Assembly: GCA_018376535.1 (NCBI GenBank)
Contig: JAHABC010000005.1
Span: forward strand, 1-64,000
DNA: 64,000 nucleotides
Direction of reading: 5' to 3'
From: Ruminococcus sp.
GTDB taxonomy: Bacteria; Bacillota; Clostridia; Oscillospirales; Ruminococcaceae
Shown here piece after piece: positions 51,943-60,693 of this stretch (positions are counted from its first letter, which is position 1; every line of letters starts with the position of its first letter). Under the pieces are notes generated by a model that was not told the origin of the DNA, did not search any database, and worked only from the letters and a program-made list of their open reading frames with translations. The translations under genes were made by a program, and so were the position numbers.

Positions 51943-54510
51943 CTATTCTTGAATATCTTCGTCAATATCTTCTGATATGTCATCATCTAAAGGAGTATCA
52001 TCTACAGTATCGGTTTCAATTTCCTCATCGTGTTCAGCACGAGTGAAAGTAACCACTCTGCTATCGTCGGAGGAAAGACGCATAACCTTAACACCACCAG
52101 CAGTTCTGCTCATTAGACGCAAATCACTAGCCTTAATACGAATGATAATACCATCAGTAGAAATCATAATAATATCGTCAGTATCGTCAACTACCTTTAT
52201 ACCACATACATAGCCTCTAGTATTGGAAGTTTTATAGTTAATAAGACCTATACCCCCACGATTTTGAACTCTATAAAGGTCAAGTGAACTTCTTCTGCCA
52301 AGACCTTTATCGGTGATAGTCAATACGGTAGCATTGTCACGCACACGAGCCATAGATACAACTTCATCACCGTTGCGTAGAGTTATAGCCTTAACACCAT
52401 GAGCTTGTCTGGACATAGTTCTAATATCATTTTCATCTATACGGATAATTCTACCGAACTTAGTAGCAATTAATAGTTCATTATTGCCATTAGTCAAACG
52501 AACTCCAGCGATTTGGTCGGCATCATCAAGACTTATGGCTATTAGACCATTCTTTCTAACGTTTCTGTAGTCGGATAGGTTAGTACGTTTAATCTTACCG
52601 TTTTTGGTAACTATCACGATATACTTATCATCGTTAAAGTTTTCGGTTTTAATCATTGCAGATATCTTTTCATTTTCGGAAAGTGGCAATAGATTAATAT
52701 AGTTCACTCCCCTTGAATTTTTAGAACCCTCTGGAATCTCATAACCTTTTAACTTATACATTATGCCCTTATCGGATATAAACAAAACATTATCATGAGT
52801 AGATGCTATAAACATTTCATTTACAAAGTCCTCATCACGTTGTTTCATACCAGATACACCTCTGCCACCACGCTTTTGAGTCTTATAAGTATCTACAGGC
52901 ATACGCTTGATATAACCAATATTAGTATAAGTTATAACGCAATCTTCCACTGGAATTAAATCTTCAATATCCACTTCGCCGTCCACGTTTTCAATAGAGG
53001 TATGTCTTTCGTCACTGAACTTCTTTCTAATAACAGCAAGTTCGTCGCTTATTATTTGACATACTCTAGTATCACTAGATAGGATATCTTTAAGGTCAGC
53101 AATCTTTTCGTATAGACCCACCAACTCATTGATAATCTTATCACGTTCAAGACCAGTCAACTGACCTAACTTCATTTGAACTATAGCCTCAGCTTGAGCC
53201 TCTGAAAGACCGATAGTATGTTCACAAGGCAAGTCTGCTCTATCGATAAGTTTAGCCATATCTATATCCTTAAAGCGTTCCATAAGGTTAGCCTTGCCCT
53301 CTGGGATATTCTTAGAACGTCTTAAAATAGCAATAACCTCATCTATAAAATCGGTAGCAAGAACAAAACCTTGAAGTATATGCGAACGTTCTTCAGCCTT
53401 GTTTAAGTCAAACTGAGTACGTCTTTTAATGACTTCTTTTTGGAAGTTTAGATAGTTCACAAGCATATCTTTAAGATTTAATATCTTAGGTTGATTATCC
53501 ACTAGAGCCAACATAATTACGCCAACAGTATCTTGAAGTTGAGTATATGAGAATAATCTATTTAGAACTATGTTAGGAATAGCATCTTTTTTAAGTTCTA
53601 CAACTATACGCATACCGTTTCTATCGGACTCATCACGAACGTAATGGATACCATCAATCTTCTTATCCTTAACTAAGTCGGATATGTGTTCAACTAACTT
53701 AGCCTTATTAACCATATATGGAATTTCTGTAACTATTATACAGTTTCTGCCCTTAATCTCTTCAAAGTGAGTTTTTGCCCTAAGGATAATCTTACCCTTA
53801 CCAGTAGCATAAGCAGAACGTATTCCAGCCCTACCCATGATTATTCCACCAGTTGGGAAGTCTGGACCTTGAATAACTTCCATTAAGTCGTTATAGTCGC
53901 AATCTGGATTTTCAATAAGCATATTAATACCATCAATAACCTCACCTAGATTATGAGGTGGTATGTTAGTAGCCATACCAACGGCAATACCAACAGCACC
54001 ATTCACTAGCAAGTTTGGAAAACGTGATGGTAAAACTACAGGTTCTTTTAGTCTATCGTCGTAGTTAGATTGATAGTCAACAGTATCTTTATTTATATCT
54101 GTAAGCATTTCTACGGCTATTTTAGACATCTTAGCTTCTGTATAACGATATGCAGCAGGAGGGTCGCCATCTACAGAACCGAAGTTTCCGTGGCCATCAA
54201 CTAAAGGATATCTAAGAGAAAATCCTTGAGCCAAACGAACCAAAGCGTCATATACAGAGCTATCGCCGTGTGGGTGATATCTACCCAACACTGCACCAAC
54301 GGTATCGGCACACTTACGATATGGTTTTTCAGGAGTTAATCCATTTTCATGTAGAGTATACAATATTCTTCTATGAACTGGTTTCAAGCCATCTCTAACG
54401 TCTGGTAACGCACGGGATACTATTACGGACATTGAATATTCAAGGAAAGACTTTCGCATTTCTTTTTCAATATCGACACGAAGAATATTAGCTTTGTCTT
54501 TATCGTACAA
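51943..54510 (-). CDS. gyrA: DNA gyrase subunit A
   Basis: GyrA cuts and rejoins DNA in gyrase. The protein of about 855 residues has VDIEKEMRKSFLEYSMSVIV, the quinolone-region HPHGDSSVYDALVRLAQ with the sensitive-type serine and aspartate, the active-site tyrosine in AAYRYTEAKM, and the GyrA box QKRGGRG in the C-terminal pinwheel, which marks it as gyrase rather than topoisomerase IV. It ends in an acidic tail. The start is uncertain: a TTG at 54510 has AAAGGTG upstream; an earlier TTG (54531) overlaps that site. It lies downstream of gyrB with a YcxB-like gene between. Confidence 0.95.
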   Translation of the reverse strand: MYDKDKANILRVDIEKEMRKSFLEYSMSVIVSRALPDVRDGLKPVHRRILYTLHENGLTPEKPYRKCADTVGAVLGRYHPHGDSSVYDALVRLAQGFSLRYPLVDGHGNFGSVDGDPPAAYRYTEAKMSKIAVEMLTDINKDTVDYQSNYDDRLKEPVVLPSRFPNLLVNGAVGIAVGMATNIPPHNLGEVIDGINMLIENPDCDYNDLMEVIQGPDFPTGGIIMGRAGIRSAYATGKGKIILRAKTHFEEIKGRNCIIVTEIPYMVNKAKLVEHISDLVKDKKIDGIHYVRDESDRNGMRIVVELKKDAIPNIVLNRLFSYTQLQDTVGVIMLALVDNQPKILNLKDMLVNYLNFQKEVIKRRTQFDLNKAEERSHILQGFVLATDFIDEVIAILRRSKNIPEGKANLMERFKDIDMAKLIDRADLPCEHTIGLSEAQAEAIVQMKLGQLTGLERDKIINELVGLYEKIADLKDILSSDTRVCQIISDELAVIRKKFSDERHTSIENVDGEVDIEDLIPVEDCVITYTNIGYIKRMPVDTYKTQKRGGRGVSGMKQRDEDFVNEMFIASTHDNVLFISDKGIMYKLKGYEIPEGSKNSRGVNYINLLPLSENEKISAMIKTENFNDDKYIVIVTKNGKIKRTNLSDYRNVRKNGLIAISLDDADQIAGVRLTNGNNELLIATKFGRIIRIDENDIRTMSRQAHGVKAITLRNGDEVVSMARVRDNATVLTITDKGLGRRSSLDLYRVQNRGGIGLINYKTSNTRGYVCGIKVVDDTDDIIMISTDGIIIRIKASDLRLMSRTAGGVKVMRLSSDDSRVVTFTRAEHDEEIETDTVDDTPLDDDISEDIDEDIQE

Positions 54511-54648
54511 GATTATACACGCACCTTTCAAAATTATATGGATATATTTTTACAAACATAGATATCCATATCACACAATATATCATAAGTATCGTAAATA
54601 ACACATTATAATATACAAAACAGTTTACAATTAGTTAGATGTATTATG

Positions 54649-55203
54649 TTACTTAATGTAATTTCCACCTAACTTTTTTTGGAATAGTTTAGCTAACATA
54701 GTTTCCTCTGTAGCATCAAAAACTTTTTTAGGAATTATACGGAATGTTACATTCTTGATTATTACAATAAAGTAATATCTTTTATCTAAAAGTTGAATAT
54801 TGTCTTTAGAAAAATCCATGATAGTTTCTTCACCTTTTGTACTGTTTTTAGGAATTACAGTCACTACTATACCATCATCGAAAAATTGAACGGTTTGACG
54901 TTCATCTTTTACTCTAGCAACGTTTTGAACAAACTTTTTTCTAACGTTAGATGTATTTAGCCAAATTCCCACAACAACCGCAACACATATCAACGATAAT
55001 ATTACAAAGATAACAGAATTTCCAGTAGCCACCATTACTATACCTGCAATAGCTATTATTACTAAAACGGCTGTTAAAATGTAGTTCATTGGATACACAA
55101 ACTTACGTTGATAATCCTTAAATGCACTATCGTACATATGTGGTGGAATAGAATATTCTTTTTGTAGAATAGGTGTATTATTTTGAAAACTAACCTTTTC
55201 CAT
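54649..55203 (-). CDS. YcxB-like membrane protein between gyrB and gyrA
   Basis: The 184-residue protein has a soluble N-terminus containing YSIPPHMYDSAFKDYQRKF, two membrane segments (about 41-60 and 64-84) and a soluble C-terminal domain with VQFFDDGIVVTVIPKNS and KRYYFIVIIKNVTFRIIPKKVF, the YcxB pattern. It is the second YcxB-like gene in the window. GGAG precedes ATG 55203. It separates gyrB from gyrA, which are usually neighbours. Function unknown. Confidence 0.75.
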   Translation of the reverse strand: MEKVSFQNNTPILQKEYSIPPHMYDSAFKDYQRKFVYPMNYILTAVLVIIAIAGIVMVATGNSVIFVILSLICVAVVVGIWLNTSNVRKKFVQNVARVKDERQTVQFFDDGIVVTVIPKNSTKGEETIMDFSKDNIQLLDKRYYFIVIIKNVTFRIIPKKVFDATEETMLAKLFQKKLGGNYIK

Positions 55204-55283
55204 AATTAAAAATCTCCTTTTTAGAAATAAAATATTTTAGTGTGAAACACACATTCAACTACAAAATATTATTATGTCAATAC

Positions 55284-57206
55284 TTAGATATCCAAATTTA
55301 TAGCATATCTAGCATTTTTTTCAATAAATTCACGTCTAGGAGTAACCTTATCACCCATAAGAATGGTAAATATTTCATCAGCCTTGACAGCATCTTCAAG
55401 TTGAACTTGTATCATGGTACGAGTTTCAGGGTTCATAGTAGTTTCCCATAGTTGTTCGGAGTCCATTTCGCCAAGACCTTTGTAACGTTGAACTTCTACC
55501 TTATAGCGACCGTTTTCGGAAAGTTCAGCGATTTGCAAATCACGTTGTTCGTCCGAAAATGCGTATCTATGTTCTTTACCTCTAAACACCTTGAATAGTG
55601 GAGGTTGTGCAATATATATATTACCATTGTCGATTAACGGACGCATAAATCTAAAGAAGAATGTTAGTAATAGGGTTCTAATGTGAGAGCCATCTACGTC
55701 GGCATCGGCCATAATGATAACCTTGCCATAACGTAACTTAGATATATCAAAATCCTCACCGATACTAGTACCTAAAGCAGTAACTACAGGCATTAACTTT
55801 TCGTTGCCATAGACTTTATCAATTCTAGCCTTTTCGACGTTTAACATCTTGCCCCAAAGTGGAAGTATCGCTTGATATCTTCTATCTCTGCCCTCTTTAG
55901 CAGAACCACCCGCAGAGTCACCCTCTACGATGTAAATTTCAGTATATTCGTTATCATGTTCGGAACAATCTGCCAACTTTCCAGGTAAAGATGCACTTTC
56001 CATGGCAGACTTCTTACGAGCGGTTTCTCTAGCCTTTTTAGCAGCCTCACGAGCCTTTTGTGCTGATAAAGATTTTTCAAATATAGCATTAGCATCGGTA
56101 GGGTGTTCCTCAAGATAACACATAAGCTGTTCATTTACGATACTTTCAACTATAGGTTTAATTTCGGTGTTACCCAATCGGTTTTTAGTTTGAGAACCAA
56201 ATTCGCAGTTGGTCAACTTAACGGAAACTATAGCAGTAAGACCTTCACGAACGTCATCGCCAAGAAGTTTGTCGCCCTCTTTAAGAAGTCCGAACTTCTT
56301 GCCGTACTCATTTAGAACCTTAGTCAAAGAGTTTTTAAAAGCAATCTCATGAGTACCACCGTCATCGGTGTGGATATTGTTCGCAAACGATAGAATTAAA
56401 TCGTTGTAGCTATCGTTATACTGCATAGCTATTTCAACCGAACTATCGCCCTTAGAACCACTTAGATATATAACATTATCGGATAATGCCTCAAGACCTC
56501 TAGTCTTATGGATATGTTCCACGAACTCTTTAATGCCACCAACATAGTGGAGAACTTCAGTAAAAGGTTCGTTTTCGTTTCTAAGGTCAGAAAAGATAAT
56601 CTTTAGACCAGCATTCAAGAATGCTTGTTCACGAAGTCTTTTCAAGAGGACTTCAGCGTCATAAGTAGTAGTTTCTGTAAATATTGTAGGGTCTGCTTTA
56701 AAAACTACTGTAGTACCAGTTTCGGTAGTATCGCCTATAATTTCTACAGGTTTAGAGTACTCTCCACGTTCAAAGCGTTGAAAGTGAACCTTAGAACCAT
56801 CTTTAACGGTGACTTCAAGCCATTCTGAGAGTGCATTAACTACCGATGAACCTACACCATGCAAACCACCAGATACTTTGTATCCATTACCACCAAACTT
56901 ACCACCTGCGTGTAGTTTAGTGAACACTACGGTTAATGCAGATATATTTTCTGTAGGGTGTATACCAGTTGGAATACCTCTACCGTTGTCTGAAACTTTC
57001 ACGACGTTATCCTTTAAAATTTGGACATCAATTTCAGTGCAGTAACCTGCAAGAGCCTCATCGATTGCGTTATCCACAATCTCATATACCAAGTGGTGAA
57101 GTCCTGCTGAGCCAGTAGATGCTATATACATACCAGGGCGAACCCTAACAGCCTCTAAGCCTTCCAAGACTTGTATTTGGTTTTCATCATAATCAAACTG
57201 TTTCAT
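55284..57206 (-). CDS. gyrB: DNA gyrase subunit B
   Basis: GyrB is the ATPase subunit. The 640-residue protein has VLEGLEAVRVRPGMYIAST, DNAIDEALAGY, the ATP lid GGKFGGNGYKVSGGLHGVG, the Toprim EGDSAGG and the DADVDGSHIRTLLL metal site. ATG 57206 follows GGAGGT (57217-57222); the longer frame is rejected. It is preceded by remB (about 30 bases) in the dnaA-dnaN-S4-recF-remB-gyrB order. Confidence 0.97.
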   Translation of the reverse strand: MKQFDYDENQIQVLEGLEAVRVRPGMYIASTGSAGLHHLVYEIVDNAIDEALAGYCTEIDVQILKDNVVKVSDNGRGIPTGIHPTENISALTVVFTKLHAGGKFGGNGYKVSGGLHGVGSSVVNALSEWLEVTVKDGSKVHFQRFERGEYSKPVEIIGDTTETGTTVVFKADPTIFTETTTYDAEVLLKRLREQAFLNAGLKIIFSDLRNENEPFTEVLHYVGGIKEFVEHIHKTRGLEALSDNVIYLSGSKGDSSVEIAMQYNDSYNDLILSFANNIHTDDGGTHEIAFKNSLTKVLNEYGKKFGLLKEGDKLLGDDVREGLTAIVSVKLTNCEFGSQTKNRLGNTEIKPIVESIVNEQLMCYLEEHPTDANAIFEKSLSAQKAREAAKKARETARKKSAMESASLPGKLADCSEHDNEYTEIYIVEGDSAGGSAKEGRDRRYQAILPLWGKMLNVEKARIDKVYGNEKLMPVVTALGTSIGEDFDISKLRYGKVIIMADADVDGSHIRTLLLTFFFRFMRPLIDNGNIYIAQPPLFKVFRGKEHRYAFSDEQRDLQIAELSENGRYKVEVQRYKGLGEMDSEQLWETTMNPETRTMIQVQLEDAVKADEIFTILMGDKVTPRREFIEKNARYAINLDI

Positions 57207-57235
57207 TAAAAAAATTACCTCCAATATTTCCAACG

Positions 57236-57496
57236 CTAAACGGCGTAGGTATTGAACCTATTCTTTAGCGTATTTACTGAAACGTTAGTAATATATAAAA
57301 GCCTATCTCCATTGGAGTTTTGGCAGAGTATAAAACTTTTAGGCATACTGTATGATACGTTTATGACTTTAAAGTTACCATCTGCATGGCTTAAAAAGTC
57401 TTTTGTGATGCTTCCAGTAGAAGTATTTTCCATATCGAATATACCAATAACGTCACTAGATTTTATAGAAACTTCATTACCTATATGGACAATCAT
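57236..57496 (-). CDS. remB: RemB/YaaB-type DUF370 regulator
   Basis: The 86-residue protein starts MIVHIGNEVSIKSSDVIGIFDME, the DUF370 signature. In Bacillus, RemA and RemB-type proteins are DNA-binding regulators of matrix genes. It begins 2 bases after the recF stop and belongs to the dnaA region operon, as in Bacillus where yaaB sits between recF and gyrB. Confidence 0.88.
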   Translation of the reverse strand: MIVHIGNEVSIKSSDVIGIFDMENTSTGSITKDFLSHADGNFKVINVSYSMPKSFILCQNSNGDRLLYITNVSVNTLKNRFNTYAV

Positions 57497-57498
57497 AG

Positions 57499-58629
57499 TT
57501 AAGAACTTCCTTTCTGCGATACTTTACCATCATCGACTATAAAAACCCTAGCATCTGCATGGTTTATAAATAAATCCTCATTGCATACCGTAATGAATAC
57601 TTGAGTATCGCCCAATATTGAGCAGATATATTTTTGTCGTTTAGTATCCAATTCGCCCATAACGTCGTCCAAAAGGACTATAGGATTTTCATTAGTTTTT
57701 TTGAAATAGATATCTGCTTGAGCCAACTTCATAACTATGGCAGTACTCTTTTTTTGACCTTGTGAACCAAAGGTCTTAACGTTCAAGCCATCAATTTTAA
57801 AGATTATATCGTCCCTAGAAGTTCCACTAAGGGTATAACCAGCCCTTATATCCTCATTAGTGCGTCGATTTAGGGTATCAAGATATTTTTTAACTAAGTC
57901 TTTAGAAAAGCCGTCTTTAAAATCTTGATGGTCAAACACGTTGGATTGATATTCAATGCTTAAACTTTCTGAGTTACCAGAAATTTCATAGTAAAGTTGG
58001 GTAGCTTTTTTGGATAACATACAAGTATACTTGTATCGCATATAAGAGATATATGTTCCTACTTCAGCTAGTTGGACGTTCCAAGGTGTAAGACTACTAA
58101 CGATATCTTTTCCCATAGCTATGGACTTTAACAACGCATTTCTATGAGAAGTTATCAACTCAAGTCTACGGAGTTTATCCAAAGCAGAGGTTTGTATTTG
58201 ACAGTAACAAAGGTCGATAAAACTTCTGCGTTTTTCAGGAGAACCCTTGATAAGTTCAATATCATCAGGCATGAAAACTATACACTTAAACTGTTCAAAA
58301 AGGGCAGATGAACCTTTTAAATCCACGCCATTTAGTTGGAACAGTTTTTCCTTACCTCTATTGCGTGATAGATTACACTTAATCGTTTGAGAGCGTTGGC
58401 TATCGTTGAACTTCATTTTAACCGTTGCAGACTGCTTTTTTAGATTTACATATTCGCTATCTTTGGAATTTCTAAAGCTCTTGCAACCAGTAAGGATATA
58501 CATAGCTTCGATTAGATTAGTCTTACCTTGAGCATTATTTCCAGTGATTATATTCAAGTGTTTATCAGGAACGATATCCACATTATTTAGGTTTCTAAAA
58601 CCATCTACAGAAAAACTTTCGATGAACAT
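57499..58629 (-). CDS. recF: DNA replication and repair protein RecF
   Basis: RecF helps RecA load at single-strand gaps. The 376-residue SMC-like ATPase has Walker A GNNAQGKTNLIEAMY, the signature GSQGQKKSTAIVMKLAQ and Walker B PIVLLDDVMGELD. The ATG at 58629 overlaps the stop of the S4 gene by one base (TAATG), so translation is coupled. Confidence 0.96.
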   Translation of the reverse strand: MFIESFSVDGFRNLNNVDIVPDKHLNIITGNNAQGKTNLIEAMYILTGCKSFRNSKDSEYVNLKKQSATVKMKFNDSQRSQTIKCNLSRNRGKEKLFQLNGVDLKGSSALFEQFKCIVFMPDDIELIKGSPEKRRSFIDLCYCQIQTSALDKLRRLELITSHRNALLKSIAMGKDIVSSLTPWNVQLAEVGTYISYMRYKYTCMLSKKATQLYYEISGNSESLSIEYQSNVFDHQDFKDGFSKDLVKKYLDTLNRRTNEDIRAGYTLSGTSRDDIIFKIDGLNVKTFGSQGQKKSTAIVMKLAQADIYFKKTNENPIVLLDDVMGELDTKRQKYICSILGDTQVFITVCNEDLFINHADARVFIVDDGKVSQKGSS

Positions 58630-58841
58630 TACTTAACAGTTACTTGATAAGCCTCAACGGATACGGTATCACCTTTACGGATTTTTTTACCTCTCATGGT
58701 ACATACTTCGCCGTTGACCTTAACTAGTCCTTCTTGAATTATTTCTTTTGCTAGACCACCAGTATCGGTAAGACCAGCAAATTTTAGTAATTGGTCGAGT
58801 TTTATATACTCAGTAGAAATTTCCACTTCCATATTTTCCAT
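58629..58841 (-). CDS. yaaA: S4-domain RNA-binding protein YaaA
   Basis: The 70-residue protein is a single S4 domain: YIKLDQLLKFAGLTDTGGLA, then VKVNGEVCTMRGKKIRKGD. It is the YaaA-type gene found between dnaN and recF in Firmicutes. ATG 58841 follows AAAGGAT; the earlier TTG is less likely. Its stop overlaps recF. Confidence 0.9.
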   Translation of the reverse strand: MENMEVEISTEYIKLDQLLKFAGLTDTGGLAKEIIQEGLVKVNGEVCTMRGKKIRKGDTVSVEAYQVTVK

Positions 58842-58900
58842 AAAATTCAAATCCTTTCAATAAAAATGTAAAATTAGTCAAATCGATTTTAAGGCACTCT

Positions 58901-58977
58901 AGAGGCTCTGTAAGGCGTGTCAAATTTTAGACAGTAGATTTCACCATCAAACCTGTAGAAGCTGTTACAGAGGCTCT
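58901..58977. repeat. Repeated palindrome between yaaA and dnaN
   Basis: The 144-base gap is more GC-rich than its surroundings and carries two identical copies of AGAGGCTCT (58901-58909 and 58969-58977). CTCTGTAA (58906-58913) and TTACAGAG (58965-58972) are complementary, so the whole could form a long hairpin. No gene is seen in it. Confidence 0.5.
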
Positions 58978-58985
58978 CAGCACCC

Positions 58986-60113
58986 TTAGGAGCGATTTCC
59001 TTTAAGTTGTATCGGCATCAATAGGAAAGTAAAGCTATCAGATTGCATTGGAACTATGACCATAGGTTTAACTGGGGAGTTCATAAGTAACTTAACTTGG
59101 TCGCAATCAGAAGCTCTAAGAGCGTCTAGTAGGAACTTGTTGTTTAGACCTATCAAGAGAGGTTCACCCGTCATATTGATTGAAATTTCTTCGTCAATGT
59201 TTCCAAGAGGGGTTTCGCAACCGATTTGTAGGGTATCATTTTGGAAGTTTAATTTTATTGGAGCTCTGTTTTTTTCGTTGATTAGCAAAGAGCATCTTTC
59301 AAGGCAATCGGATAGGTCTTTAACTTTTAGGATAACTTCGGTATCAAATTGAGTAGGAACACTTCGACTGTAGTCATGAAATTCACCTTCAAGAAGTCTA
59401 GAAATAATCTTGTACTTGTCTATTTGGAAAGTTATGTGCCTAGAAGTGTTTACTATTTGGCAATCTGTAGCACTAGCGTCATCTTTTAGTAGCTTAGATA
59501 CTTCGTCAAGAGTCTTAGCAGGAACTACAAACTTAAAAGCATCTGAACAAGATATATTTTCATGTCTAATAGCTAATCTTTTGCCATCTACGGCAACTAG
59601 ATTGAAATTGCCATTGGATATATCGAACAATTCACCAGTAAGTACTGGTTTTATATCACTAACTGATACTGCATATATGGTTTGATGTATCATGTCTTTT
59701 AATAGCTTTTGTGGAATTGATACACTGTCACCAGTAGAGATATCAGGGAACTCAGGATAATCTTCAGCAGATAGAACTGCTATTTTGCAATTAGTGTTGT
59801 TAGCTTTTATGTGAGCCTTCATGTCGTCATTTTTATTTATGATTATGTTGATATTATCGGAAGGCATCTTTCTAACTATATCAGAAAATAGCCTTGCATT
59901 GATAATATATTCTCCATTAGAACTATCGTTATTGATAACATTTACTGTAGTAGTTATTCCCAACTCTAAGTTATATCCAGTAAGAGTTAGGTCGTTACCA
60001 GTAAGAGAAAGTTTAATTCCTTCCAGTTGTGGTATAGATGATTTTGATGGAACTGCTTTGGAAACATTTGTTATTGCTTCAGATAGTTCCAACTTATTGC
60101 AATTAAAGTTCAT
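58986..60113 (-). CDS. dnaN: DNA polymerase III beta subunit (sliding clamp)
   Basis: The 375-residue protein has the three-domain clamp pattern: MNFNCNKLELSEAITNVSKAVPSK at the start, AVDGKRLAIRHENI in the middle and the C-terminal VIVPMQSDSFTFLLMPIQLK. The final LKGNRS extends a few residues past the usual PI/RL ending. ATG 60113 follows AAGGAG; the Lys-rich longer frame is in an A-rich leader and is not translated. It lies on the far side of the origin from dnaA. Confidence 0.96.
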   Translation of the reverse strand: MNFNCNKLELSEAITNVSKAVPSKSSIPQLEGIKLSLTGNDLTLTGYNLELGITTTVNVINNDSSNGEYIINARLFSDIVRKMPSDNINIIINKNDDMKAHIKANNTNCKIAVLSAEDYPEFPDISTGDSVSIPQKLLKDMIHQTIYAVSVSDIKPVLTGELFDISNGNFNLVAVDGKRLAIRHENISCSDAFKFVVPAKTLDEVSKLLKDDASATDCQIVNTSRHITFQIDKYKIISRLLEGEFHDYSRSVPTQFDTEVILKVKDLSDCLERCSLLINEKNRAPIKLNFQNDTLQIGCETPLGNIDEEISINMTGEPLLIGLNNKFLLDALRASDCDQVKLLMNSPVKPMVIVPMQSDSFTFLLMPIQLKGNRS

Positions 60114-60239
60114 AATTTTTTTCTCCTTGATTTTTTTTTTGGATTTAGTCTTTTTGATTTCATTTTTTTTTTTGGTGTGAATTAAATCCAAAAAATTTTT
60201 TTTTTTTTTTTAGAATTGCAAAAAAATAAAAGTACATCT

Positions 60240-60258
60240 CATGGAAAAAAATTCCATG
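60240..60258 (-). terminator. Hairpin at the AT-rich edge of oriC
   Basis: CATGGAA pairs with TTCCATG. On the minus strand it is followed by a T-rich stretch and could end dnaA transcripts in the origin. A 16-T homopolymer lies nearby at about 60197-60212. Confidence 0.45.
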
Positions 60259-60660
60259 ATTTTCATTATACCATTGGGGGATAATACAAATAGATATGGT
60301 ATAAATATTTTAGTAGTAGTAGTAGGGGGTGTTGAAAATGTTGAAAACTTTTGAACCTCCATACCTACGTCGATTGCAAGCCGAAGTTTTCCACAATGGG
60401 TATGTTGAAAGATTGTTGAAAAGTTGAAAACTTTTTTGAATGTTGAAACTGTTGAAAGAATGTTGAAAAAAATGTGGAAAACTTTCAACTTTTCCACAAA
60501 CTTTCAACAAGTTTTCAACAGTTTCCACACTTTGTGGAAAAATGGACTGTTGAAAGATGTTGAAATGTTGAAAGTTGTGTGGAAAGTTCTAATCTGTGTG
60601 GATAGTTTATATACACATTTCAACATTTTATGTTGAAAACCTGTTGAAAAGTGGTTTTGC
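60240..60660. other. oriC: Chromosomal replication origin oriC (between dnaA and dnaN)
   Basis: The 580-base gap between dnaA and dnaN has, from left to right, an AT-rich stretch, five TAG trinucleotides in a row (60311-60325), GGGG, two abutting TGTTGAAAA boxes (60330-60347) and then about 20 more DnaA-box-like 9-mers to 60650. Examples are TTTTCCACA (60387-60395, 60490-60498), TGTGGAAAA (60473-60481, 60533-60541), TTTTCAACA (60512-60520) and TGTGGATAG (60597-60605). TAG repeats, a GC step and paired boxes are the basal unwinding module known as DnaA-trio plus boxes. Unwinding should be toward the AT-rich left side. Confidence 0.9.
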
Positions 60661-60693
60661 ACCATCAAAATTGTATAAAAATTAGCGTTTTCG

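Noticed and set aside
54511..54648. A gene between gyrA and the YcxB-like gene
   Set aside because: The gap is AT-rich without a frame of useful length or a ribosome site.
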